Assembly: GCA_029782335.1 (NCBI GenBank)
Contig: JAKOVA010000264.1
Location: 16,410 to 80,409, forward strand
Direction of reading: 5' to 3'
DNA from: Actinomycetes bacterium
GTDB taxonomy: Bacteria > Actinomycetota > Acidimicrobiia > Acidimicrobiales > Microtrichaceae
DNA: 64,000 nt
The position numbers were made by a program, and so were the translations under genes. The notes under the pieces are model-generated. The model had not been told where the DNA came from. It saw only the letters and a program-made list of their open reading frames with translations, and made no database searches. The stretch's first letter is position 1; the number at the start of each line of letters is the position of its first letter. Shown here piece by piece: positions 31,031 to 38,910 of the stretch.

Positions 31031-32028
31031 TCACCGTTGAAGTGCCCCTCGGCGAGCGCAGCTACCCGGTGCTGATCGGCCCGGGTGTGCGGCGGGAACT
31101 CGACGCGGTCGTGCCGCCGGAGATACGTCGCATCGCGGTGATCACTCAGGCGGATCTCCCCGTCGAAATGGAGATCGATCGCGACCACGAGCGGTTCTTC
31201 GTGGGGCCCGGCGAAGCCCACAAGAACCTCGGCACCGTGGAGCGCTTGTGTTCGGAGATGTCGGCGTCGGGCTTCACCCGCGCCGACTGTGTCGTCGCCG
31301 TGGGGGGCGGGATCGTCACCGACATCGGTGGATTCGTCGCCGCCGTCTATCACCGCGGCATCCCCGTCATCCACGTTGCCACCACGCTGCTCGCCCAGAT
31401 CGACGCCGCGATCGGCGGGAAGACCGGCGTCAACCTGCCGGAAGGCAAGAACCTCGTGGGCGCCTACTGGCAGCCCACCGCGGTGCTCTGCGACACCGAG
31501 GTGCTCGCCACGCTGCCACCACGTGAGTGGCGCTGCGGCCTGGGCGAGCTCGCCAAGTACCACTGGCTCGGAGGTGGGCGCCTCGACGACCTGCCCCTCG
31601 ACGACCGGGTCGCGGCATGCGTCGGGATCAAGGCAGAAGTCGTTGCCGCCGACGAACGCGAGGGCGGCCGCCGCGCCACGCTCAACTACGGCCACACGCT
31701 CGCGCACGCCCTCGAGACAGCCGGCAACCACGAGCTTCGTCACGGCGAGGCTGTCGCGATCGGTCTGGTGTTCGCTGCGGAGCTGGCACAACGGCTCGGG
31801 CGTATCGACGAGGCTGCGGTCGCTGAGCACCGACGTGTCGTTTCGGCCTACGAGCTGCCCGATCGGATTCCCGGGGGCTTCGATGACAACGAGCTCATCG
31901 AGCTGTTCGCACGGGACAAGAAGGCGACCCGTCAGCTGACCTTCGTGCTCGACGGACCTCGTGGCGTCGAGCCGGTGATCGTCGAGGACCGCGACCTGAT
32001 CCGCTCAGCACTCGCGGCCATGCGGTGA
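31027..32028 (+). CDS. aroB: 3-dehydroquinate synthase
   Basis: GGGIVTDIGGFVAAVYHRGIPVIHVATTLLAQIDAAIGGKTGVN. Confidence 0.96.
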   Translation: MITVEVPLGERSYPVLIGPGVRRELDAVVPPEIRRIAVITQADLPVEMEIDRDHERFFVGPGEAHKNLGTVERLCSEMSASGFTRADCVVAVGGGIVTDIGGFVAAVYHRGIPVIHVATTLLAQIDAAIGGKTGVNLPEGKNLVGAYWQPTAVLCDTEVLATLPPREWRCGLGELAKYHWLGGGRLDDLPLDDRVAACVGIKAEVVAADEREGGRRATLNYGHTLAHALETAGNHELRHGEAVAIGLVFAAELAQRLGRIDEAAVAEHRRVVSAYELPDRIPGGFDDNELIELFARDKKATRQLTFVLDGPRGVEPVIVEDRDLIRSALAAMR

Positions 32029-32049
32029 TCCGCTCGTAGGCTGCCGCCG

Positions 32050-32499
32050 ATGTCACCCCACCGCACGGTTCTGCTGCTCAGCGGGCCGAATCTCAACATG
32101 CTGGGTCTCCGCGAGCCCGAGGTCTACGGGGTCGAGACACTCGACGACCATGTCGCGGTGGCGACCGCCACCGCGGAGGCTCACGGATTCGAACTCCGCC
32201 ACTTTCAGTCGAACCACGAGGGGGAACTGGTCGACCTCATCCATGCGGCGAGGGGGAACCACGAGGCGATCATCATCAACGCCGGGGCCTTTACCCACTA
32301 CAGCTGGTCGATCCACGACGCGCTCGCGGTCTTCGACGGCCCGATCGTCGAATTGCACCTCTCCAATCCCGAACGACGTGAGTCGTGGCGCTCGACGTCG
32401 GTGATCTCACCGGTCGCCCACGGGATCATCTGCGGTTTCGGCGGTGTCGGGTACCGGCTAGCGGTCGAAGCCGTCGTTGAGCTCCTGAGCCGCCGATGA
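32050..32499 (+). CDS. aroQ: 3-dehydroquinate dehydratase, type II
   Basis: LLLSGPNLNMLGLREPEVYG...SNHEGELVDLIHAA...INAGAFTHYSWSIHDAL. Confidence 0.96.
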   Translation: MSPHRTVLLLSGPNLNMLGLREPEVYGVETLDDHVAVATATAEAHGFELRHFQSNHEGELVDLIHAARGNHEAIIINAGAFTHYSWSIHDALAVFDGPIVELHLSNPERRESWRSTSVISPVAHGIICGFGGVGYRLAVEAVVELLSRR

Positions 32500-33596
32500 G
32501 TCACCTTCCCGCCATGGAGGTTCCTTCCCGCCTGACGCGTCTGCGGGCGGCGATCGAACGAGCCGAGCTTGACTGCCTGCTCGTAACCCACCTCCCGAAC
32601 ATCCGCTACCTGAGCGGGTTCAGCGGATCCGCCGCGCTCCTCGCGGTCACCGGCGATGCGGCGGTGCTGGTCACCGACGGTCGCTATGCCGAACAGGCGC
32701 CCGCGGAGATCGAGTCGGTGGGTGCCGACATCGGGGTGGTCGTGAGCGGCGATCGGCAGCGGGAGGAGATCCGTGCGGTGCTCCGCGATCGTGGTCGCAT
32801 CGGCCTCGAAGGCGAACACGTCGCCCACGCCGCGTGGCTTCGCTACTGCGAGGACTGGTTCCCGGGGGCTGACGTTCGATCGACGAGCGGCATCGTCGAA
32901 GCGCTCCGCGAGGTCAAAGACGCAGGTGAGATCGCCCGGATCCGAGCAGCGTGCAGTATCGCGGACGCCGCGCTGGCGGAAGTGCGGTCCGGCCTCGCGG
33001 ACGGCCCGACCGAAGCCGAGTTCAGACTCGAACTCGACACCGCCATGCGACGGCGGGGGAGCCCGGAGGTGAGCTTCGAGACGATCGTCGCCTCCGGCCC
33101 GAACGCCGCCAAGCCGCACGCTCGGCCCACGGACCGTCGCATCGTCGAAGGTGACCTCGTCGTCATCGACTTCGGTGCCATGGTCGACGGCTACCACTCC
33201 GACATGACCCGCACCGTGATGATCGGAACGCCGAGCCAGACCCAACAGCGAATGCTGGAGGTGGTGGGCGAAGCTCAGTCGGCGGGAGTCGCCGCCGTCG
33301 CCGCCGGAGTCGCCGCGGCGACGGTGGATGCCGCTTGCCGTGACGTGATCGACGAGGCCGGATGGGCAGCGGCGTTCCTCCACGGAACCGGTCACGGAGT
33401 AGGCCTCGACATCCACGAGGCCCCCCGGGTGGGGGCTCGCTCGGATGCTACGCTCACCGCCGGCCAGGTGGTCACCGTGGAACCAGGGGTGTACCTCCCT
33501 GAACACGGCGGTGTCCGAATCGAGGACACGGTGGTGGTGTGCGACACCGGTGCCGAGCCGCTGACCCTCGCCCCCAAGCTCACCAGCGTCACCTGA
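32496..33596 (+). CDS. Xaa-Pro aminopeptidase/dipeptidase (M24)
   Basis: [13 protein letters not shown]...[19 protein letters not shown]...[14 protein letters not shown]. Confidence 0.93.
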   Translation: MSHLPAMEVPSRLTRLRAAIERAELDCLLVTHLPNIRYLSGFSGSAALLAVTGDAAVLVTDGRYAEQAPAEIESVGADIGVVVSGDRQREEIRAVLRDRGRIGLEGEHVAHAAWLRYCEDWFPGADVRSTSGIVEALREVKDAGEIARIRAACSIADAALAEVRSGLADGPTEAEFRLELDTAMRRRGSPEVSFETIVASGPNAAKPHARPTDRRIVEGDLVVIDFGAMVDGYHSDMTRTVMIGTPSQTQQRMLEVVGEAQSAGVAAVAAGVAAATVDAACRDVIDEAGWAAAFLHGTGHGVGLDIHEAPRVGARSDATLTAGQVVTVEPGVYLPEHGGVRIEDTVVVCDTGAEPLTLAPKLTSVT

Positions 33597-33611
33597 AAGG
33601 ACGCCCCCCGC

Positions 33612-34175
33612 ATGCCCCAGATCTCGACCGCGGACTTCAAGAACGGCATGACCCTCGCGCTCGACGAGGGCCTCTTCAATCTCGTCGAGTTCCAACACGT
33701 CAAGCCCGGCAAGGGTGGCGCGTTCGTCCGGACCACCCTCAAGAACGTCCGCACCGGCGCCGTGCTCGAGCGCACGTACCGCGCCGGCGAGCGGATGGAG
33801 CGGGCGATCGTCGACAAGGCGGAGATGCAGTTCCTCTACCGCGACGGCGGCGATTACGTCTTCATGAACAACTCGACCTACGAGCAGCTCAACGTCACCG
33901 CAGCGACGCTCGGCGATGCGGCGAACTACATCGTGGACGGCTCAACCGCAGTGATGCTGATGTATCAGGACGAGGTCATCGGTGTGGATCTGCCCGCAGC
34001 GGTCGAGCTCACCATCACCGAGACCGAACCCGGCATCCAGGGCGATCGGGTCTCGGGCGCGAAAAAGCCGGCGACCCTCGAGACCGGTCTGGTGGTTCAG
34101 GTCCCGTTGTTCATCGAGCCCGGCGAGCGGGTCAAGGTGGACACGCGCTCGGGCGAGTTCATCAGCCGGGCCTGA
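33612..34175 (+). CDS. efp: Elongation factor P
   Basis: [12 protein letters not shown]...[20 protein letters not shown]...[11 protein letters not shown]. Confidence 0.97.
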   Translation: MPQISTADFKNGMTLALDEGLFNLVEFQHVKPGKGGAFVRTTLKNVRTGAVLERTYRAGERMERAIVDKAEMQFLYRDGGDYVFMNNSTYEQLNVTAATLGDAANYIVDGSTAVMLMYQDEVIGVDLPAAVELTITETEPGIQGDRVSGAKKPATLETGLVVQVPLFIEPGERVKVDTRSGEFISRA

Positions 34176-34178
34176 GCG

Positions 34179-34592
34179 TTGGTCGACCTGCCGACCGGCG
34201 GTGGCCGCCGAGATGCTCGGGAGCGGGTGCTGCACCTGCTCTATGAGGCGGACCAGCGATCCGTCGGCGTCGAGGCCGTCCTCGAGGACCAGGTCCTCGA
34301 ACCGGACGCCTACACGGCCGCAGTGCTGCGCGGCGTCGAGGCGAGCCGCTCGAAGCTCGACGAGTTGATCGCTCGGCTCGCGCAGGGCTGGACGTTGGAT
34401 CGCATGCCCACGATGGACCGCCTGGTGCTCGAGATCGCCGTGTTCGAGCTGCGCGAGCGCCCCGACGTTCCCACCGCGGTCATCCTCAACGAGGCGGTCG
34501 AGCTCGCCAACCAGTATTCGACCGACGACTCGGGCCGTTTCGTCAACGGCGTGTTGGCGGCGGCCGCGACCGAAGTTCGCCCGGAAACCTGA
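34179..34592 (+). CDS. nusB: Transcription antitermination factor NusB
   Basis: RRDARERVLHLLYEADQR...MDRLVLEIAVFEL...TAVILNEAVELANQYSTDDSGRFVNGVL; TTG start. Confidence 0.92.
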   Translation: MVDLPTGGGRRDARERVLHLLYEADQRSVGVEAVLEDQVLEPDAYTAAVLRGVEASRSKLDELIARLAQGWTLDRMPTMDRLVLEIAVFELRERPDVPTAVILNEAVELANQYSTDDSGRFVNGVLAAAATEVRPET

Positions 34593-34607
34593 CGTCGCCG
34601 CTGGTGG

Positions 34608-34656
34608 TACCGTCCATCTGACCGTTAACGGAGGTCCGGTGAGGCCTCCACGGACC
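34608..34656 (+). promoter_or_regulatory. pyrR leader: -10-like TACCGT (34608-34613) and PyrR-binding loop hairpin (34633-34656)
   Basis: GGTCCG-gtgaggcctcca-CGGACC; matches PyrR-loop consensus (UCCnGnGAGGY in loop); directly precedes SD GAGG and ATG 34670. Confidence 0.85.
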
Positions 34657-34669
34657 ATGAGGTGGCCGG

Positions 34670-35236
34670 ATGGCCGAGCGTGAGCGCAGAGGATCCCCGC
34701 CCTACGGCGGAAATTTCGTCGCCCACAGCCGCATCATGGACCACAACGATCTGTACCGGGCGATCCGCCGGATGGCCCATGAGATTCTCGAGCGCAACCA
34801 CGGCCTGGAGTCGCTCTCGATCGTTGGGTTGCAGACCGGCGGCGTGCCGATCGCACAGGCGATCGCGGACGAGATCGCCGACATCGAGGGCACGGTGCTG
34901 CCCGTGGGCACCCTCGATGTCGCGTTCTACCGCGACGACATCGGGCTTCGGCCGGTGCTGCCCGAGGAGGTCACCAACATCCCCTTCGAGATCGACGGGC
35001 GGACGATCGTGTTGGTGGACGACGTGCTCTTCACCGGGCGCACCATTCGCGCCGCCCTCGACGCGCTCGGTGACTACGGCCGGCCGCGTGCGGTGCAGCT
35101 GGCCGTCATGATCGACCGTGGTCACCGCGAGCTGCCGATCCGGCCCGACTACGTGGGCAAGAACCTTCCGACCCGGCGCGACGAACTCGTCAACGTCCAC
35201 GCCGAAGGCGTCGATCTCGGGGAGATGGTGAAGTAG
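34670..35236 (+). CDS. pyrR: PyrR bifunctional pyr operon regulator/uracil phosphoribosyltransferase, with N-terminal extension
   Basis: RIAHEILERN-type block, VLVDDVLFTGRTIRAALDAL, PRAVQLAVMIDRGHRELPIRPDYVGKNLPT. Confidence 0.95.
   Translation: MAERERRGSPPYGGNFVAHSRIMDHNDLYRAIRRMAHEILERNHGLESLSIVGLQTGGVPIAQAIADEIADIEGTVLPVGTLDVAFYRDDIGLRPVLPEEVTNIPFEIDGRTIVLVDDVLFTGRTIRAALDALGDYGRPRAVQLAVMIDRGHRELPIRPDYVGKNLPTRRDELVNVHAEGVDLGEMVK
34697..34716 (+). promoter_or_regulatory. GC hairpin inside start of pyrR ORF followed by AAATTT (attenuator-like)
   Basis: CCGCC-ctac-GGCGG then aaattt; starts 41 nt after end of PyrR loop as in carA. Confidence 0.5.
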
Positions 35237-36171
35237 TGGCCAACCTCCTGTCGATCGCGGATCTCCCTCGCGACGACATCGAATCGATTCTCGATCTGAC
35301 CGATCACTTCGCCGAGGTGAACCGTCGCCCGATCCCCAAGGTGCCTGCGTTGCGGGGCCGCACGGTCGTCTCGCTCTTCTACGAGGACTCCACCCGGACT
35401 CGGCTGAGCTTCGAGACCGCGGCGAAACGTCTCGGTGCCGACACGATGACCTTCACGGTCGGATCGTCATCGGTCAAGAAGGGGGAGTCGCTGCGCGACA
35501 CCATCCAGACCATCGATGCGTTCGGCGTTCACGCCTTTGTCGTACGGCACAAGTCCTCCGGGGTTCCCCACCAGGTCACGCGTTGGACCGACGCTGCGGT
35601 CGTCAACGCCGGCGACGGCTGGCATGAACACCCCACCCAGGCGCTGCTCGACACCTACACCATCCGTGAACGCTTCGGCGCGCTCGACGGGCGTCACATC
35701 GCGATCGTCGGCGACATCAACCACTCGCGCGTCGCCCGCAGCGACGTCGCCGCGTTCACCGCCCTCGGCGCCCGGGTCACGCTCGTCGGCCCACCGACCT
35801 TCCTGCCGCCCTCGCTCGTGGGCTGGCCGGTGGACGTCAGTTTCGATCTCGACGAGGTCATCGAGAGCCTCGACGTCTGTTACCTCCTTCGCATCCAACA
35901 GGAGCGAATCGACGAGGCCCTCATTCCGTCGTTGCGCGAGTACACCGCCGGCTACGGGTTGACCACCCGCCGCGCCGCTCGACTCCGAGAGGACGCACTC
36001 ATCATGCACCCCGGGCCGATGAACCGGGGCGTGGAGATCGCCCCCGAAGTCGCCGACGAGCCACGATCGGTGATCACCCAGCAGGTTGCCAACGGTGTGG
36101 CGGTTCGCATGGCGGTGTTGTTTCGCCTGTTGGGTTCCGAATCCCAGCTCGAGTCGATGGAGCAGCGATGA
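35236..36171 (+). CDS. pyrB: Aspartate carbamoyltransferase catalytic subunit
   Basis: FYEDSTRTRLSFETAAKRLGAD...NAGDGWHEHPTQALLD...MHPGPMNRGVEI. Confidence 0.97.
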   Translation: MANLLSIADLPRDDIESILDLTDHFAEVNRRPIPKVPALRGRTVVSLFYEDSTRTRLSFETAAKRLGADTMTFTVGSSSVKKGESLRDTIQTIDAFGVHAFVVRHKSSGVPHQVTRWTDAAVVNAGDGWHEHPTQALLDTYTIRERFGALDGRHIAIVGDINHSRVARSDVAAFTALGARVTLVGPPTFLPPSLVGWPVDVSFDLDEVIESLDVCYLLRIQQERIDEALIPSLREYTAGYGLTTRRAARLREDALIMHPGPMNRGVEIAPEVADEPRSVITQQVANGVAVRMAVLFRLLGSESQLESMEQR

Positions 36172-37451
36172 GCGATCCTGTGGAGTTCGTGATCCGGGGT
36201 GGCCGCATCGTCGACACCGACGGCGAACGCAGCGGCGACGTCGTCGTATCCGACGGGCGGATCGTCGCGGTCGGTCCGGACCTGCGCGCGGATCGGGTGC
36301 TCGACGCCGGCGGCTGCGTCGTGGCTCCGGGATTCGTCGACCTGCACACGCATCTCCGTCAACCCGGCAAGGAGGAGGCGGAGACGATCGAGACCGGCTC
36401 GCGGGCCGCCGCGCTCGGGGGCTTCACGTGCGTGGTCGCGATGCCGAACACGACGCCTGCGATCGATTCGGCGGCGGTCGTTCGCGAAGTGCAGCACCTC
36501 GCCGCGACCGCGCTCTGTGAGGTCGTCGTTTCCGGTGCGATCACGGTGGGCCGCGCCGGTGAAGCACTGTCGCCCATGGCCGAGATGGCGCAGCTCGGCG
36601 TGCGGATCTTTACCGATGACGGCACCGGGGTGCAGGACGATCGTCTGATGCGACGGGCGTTCGAGTACGCCTCCGGTCTCGGGGTGACCCTGGCGCAGCA
36701 CTGTGAGGTCACCTCGCTCAGCGAGGGCACGTGCATGCACGAGGGCGAATGGTCGGCTCGCCTCGGCCTCCCGGGTCAACCGTCCGAGGCGGAGGAACTG
36801 ATGGTGATGCGCGACATCGCCCTCGCCCGGCTCACCGGCGGCCGGATCCACTTTCAGCACCTGTCGAGCGCAGGATCGGTCGCGATGGTCGCCGCCGCGA
36901 AGGCGGGTGGGTTGGCGGTCACCGCGGAGGCGACCCCGCACCACTTCACCCTGACCGACGCGGCGTGCGCCGGGTACGACCCGGTGTTCAAAGTGCACCC
37001 CCCGCTCCGTTCCAGCGGCGATCGCGACGCGGTGCGTGAGGGGCTGCGTGACGGGACGATCGATGCGATCGCCACCGATCACGCACCGCATCCGATTCAC
37101 GAGAAGGAACGTCCCTTCGACGAGGCACCGCCAGGGATGTTGGGCTTGGAGTACGCCCTGGCGCTCGCCATCACCGAACTGAACCTCGACGTTGCCGATC
37201 TGGTCGCGCTGCTCAGCAGCCGACCTGCGGCAATCGCCGGTGTCGGGGCCCGGCACGGCGGCCCGATCGTCGAGGGGGCGCCGGCGAACCTCGTGGTGTT
37301 CGATCCAGACGCGACGTGGACGATCGACGCGTCGGGCGGCGCGAGCCGGAGTTCGAACGTGCCCTACGTGGGACGCACGGTTCGAGGACGCGTACGACAC
37401 ACGGTGGCAGGAGGCGAGGCCGTGGTCATCGACGGAAACGCCCAGCGCTGA
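36168..37451 (+). CDS. pyrC: Dihydroorotase
   Basis: PGFVDLHTHLRQPGKEEAETIETG...TDHAPHPIHEKERPF. Confidence 0.97.
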   Translation: MSDPVEFVIRGGRIVDTDGERSGDVVVSDGRIVAVGPDLRADRVLDAGGCVVAPGFVDLHTHLRQPGKEEAETIETGSRAAALGGFTCVVAMPNTTPAIDSAAVVREVQHLAATALCEVVVSGAITVGRAGEALSPMAEMAQLGVRIFTDDGTGVQDDRLMRRAFEYASGLGVTLAQHCEVTSLSEGTCMHEGEWSARLGLPGQPSEAEELMVMRDIALARLTGGRIHFQHLSSAGSVAMVAAAKAGGLAVTAEATPHHFTLTDAACAGYDPVFKVHPPLRSSGDRDAVREGLRDGTIDAIATDHAPHPIHEKERPFDEAPPGMLGLEYALALAITELNLDVADLVALLSSRPAAIAGVGARHGGPIVEGAPANLVVFDPDATWTIDASGGASRSSNVPYVGRTVRGRVRHTVAGGEAVVIDGNAQR

Positions 37452-37470
37452 GACGTCCGAACCCCACCCC

Positions 37471-37594
37471 GTCCTGAGCTCGCCACCCGTCCTGAGCTCG
37501 CCACCCGTCCTGAGCTCGCCACCCCTCCTGAGTTCGCCACCCCTCCTGAGTTCGCCACCCCTCCTGAGTTCGCCACCCCTCCTGAACTTGCGGA
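37471..37594 (+). repeat. 18-bp tandem repeat, 6 full copies plus a degenerate partial
   Basis: (GTCCTGAGCTCGCCACCC)x3 then (CTCCTGAGTTCGCCACCC)x3 then CTCCTGAACTTGC. Confidence 0.97.
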
Positions 37595-37631
37595 TGTTTT
37601 CGTCGTAGGGGGTCGGATTTCGACGCAGGTT

Positions 37632-37662
37632 GGGGGTAAGGGGGGAGGGGGTGGGGTTTGGG
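37632..37662 (+). other. Putative G-quadruplex-forming tract
   Basis: GGGGGTAAGGGGGGAGGGGGTGGGGTTTGGG: five G-runs of 3-6 separated by 1-3 nt. Confidence 0.8.
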
Positions 37663-37695
37663 TCGCTGACGTTCCGGGGTGGTGAACGCCACTGA

Positions 37696-37744
37696 TAGGG
37701 TGTCGTTCTGACCGTGAAGCGGGTCCCGTGAGGCCCGTACGGAC
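37696..37744 (+). promoter_or_regulatory. carA leader: -10-like TAGGGT (37696-37701) and PyrR-binding loop hairpin (37723-37744)
   Basis: GTCC-c-GT-gaggcccgt-AC-GGAC; loop GUCCCGUGAGGCCC matches PyrR-loop consensus; abuts SD AGGAAGGA. Confidence 0.85.
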
Positions 37745-37758
37745 AGGAAGGACCTCCA

Positions 37759-38910
37759 TTGGCGCCTCTGCCACCGCTCGACTCGCCCCCTGACGGGGGC
37801 ATTTTTCATGTTCGCCCGCAGATCCGTCCCGGGCTCCTCGTGCTCGCGGATGGCACCGAATTCGAGGGGGAACTGATCGGGGCCGACACCGTCGCGAGCG
37901 GCGAAGTCGTCTTCAACACGGTGATGACGGGCTACCAGGAGGTCATCTCCGACCCGTCCTACGCCGGCCAGATCATCACCTTCACCACCGCCCACCTCGG
38001 CAACTACGGGGTGACCGCGTCCGACAACGAATCCCGACGGCCCTTCTGCGCCGGAGTCGTGATCCGCGATCTTGCTCGGCGGCGGAGCAACTGGCGGGCG
38101 AACGAGGACCTCGACGACTACCTCCGGCGCTGTGGCATCCCCGGGATCGCGGGTGTCGATACCCGCCGGCTGACCCGGCATCTCCGCACGGTCGGCTCGC
38201 TGCCGGGGGCATTCGGATCCGACGAAGCCGAGGTGCGCGCGGCAGCCCGGACCGCGATCGGGACCGACGGATGCGATCTCGTCACGGCGGTGACCACCGA
38301 TGCCCCCTACCGATACGAGGGTGTCGAAGGGGTCACACGCCGCGTGGTCGCGGTTGACTGCGGCCTCAAGACCACGATCCTGCGCAACCTCTCGCAGATC
38401 GCCACGATCGAGGTCGTTCCCGCCGGAACCACGGCCACCGAGATCCTCGATCGCGGCGCCGACGGGCTGTTCATCTCCAACGGCCCGGGCGACCCCTCCG
38501 CGGTGCCCGATCTCGTGGCAACCGTCGAGGAGCTCCTCGGCACGTTGCCGGTCTTCGGGATCTGCATGGGTCATCAGATGCTCGGCCAGGCGCTCGGGGC
38601 GCCCACCTTCAAGCTGCCGTTCGGGCACCACGGGGGGAACCACCCTGTCCGCGACCTCACCACGGGCAAGGTGGAGATCACGAGCCAGAACCACAACTAC
38701 TGCGTCGACGTCTCTGGCCTGTCGGGCGTCGAGGTCACCCACGTGAACCTCAACGACGGGACCCTCGAGGGGTTCCGTTGCACCGACATCGACGCGTTCG
38801 CCGTGCAGTACCACCCTGAGGCCGGTCCCGGCCCCCACGACAGTCACTATCTGTTCCAGCGTTTCGCGGAACTGATGGACAACGCCGCAGCGACGAAGGC
38901 AGGTCGGTGA
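37759..38910 (+). CDS. carA: Carbamoyl-phosphate synthase small subunit (TTG start with SD; N-terminal extension)
   Basis: [18 protein letters not shown]...[21 protein letters not shown]...[15 protein letters not shown]. Confidence 0.93.
   Translation: MAPLPPLDSPPDGGIFHVRPQIRPGLLVLADGTEFEGELIGADTVASGEVVFNTVMTGYQEVISDPSYAGQIITFTTAHLGNYGVTASDNESRRPFCAGVVIRDLARRRSNWRANEDLDDYLRRCGIPGIAGVDTRRLTRHLRTVGSLPGAFGSDEAEVRAAARTAIGTDGCDLVTAVTTDAPYRYEGVEGVTRRVVAVDCGLKTTILRNLSQIATIEVVPAGTTATEILDRGADGLFISNGPGDPSAVPDLVATVEELLGTLPVFGICMGHQMLGQALGAPTFKLPFGHHGGNHPVRDLTTGKVEITSQNHNYCVDVSGLSGVEVTHVNLNDGTLEGFRCTDIDAFAVQYHPEAGPGPHDSHYLFQRFAELMDNAAATKAGR
37785..37806 (+). terminator. Intrinsic-terminator-like hairpin inside the carA 5' coding sequence
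   Basis: GCCCCC-tgac-GGGGGC followed by ATTTTT. Confidence 0.8.

Noticed and set aside
37471-37594. Tandem repeats as a CRISPR array
   Set aside because: Units are directly abutting 18-mers with no unique spacers and no cas genes nearby; this is a simple tandem repeat.
37192-37608. ORF reading the 18-bp repeat as a PVLSSPP/PLLSSPP repeat protein
   Set aside because: It begins inside pyrC in another frame with no SD; the reverse-strand GGELRRGGEL version likewise overlaps coding DNA and has no independent support.
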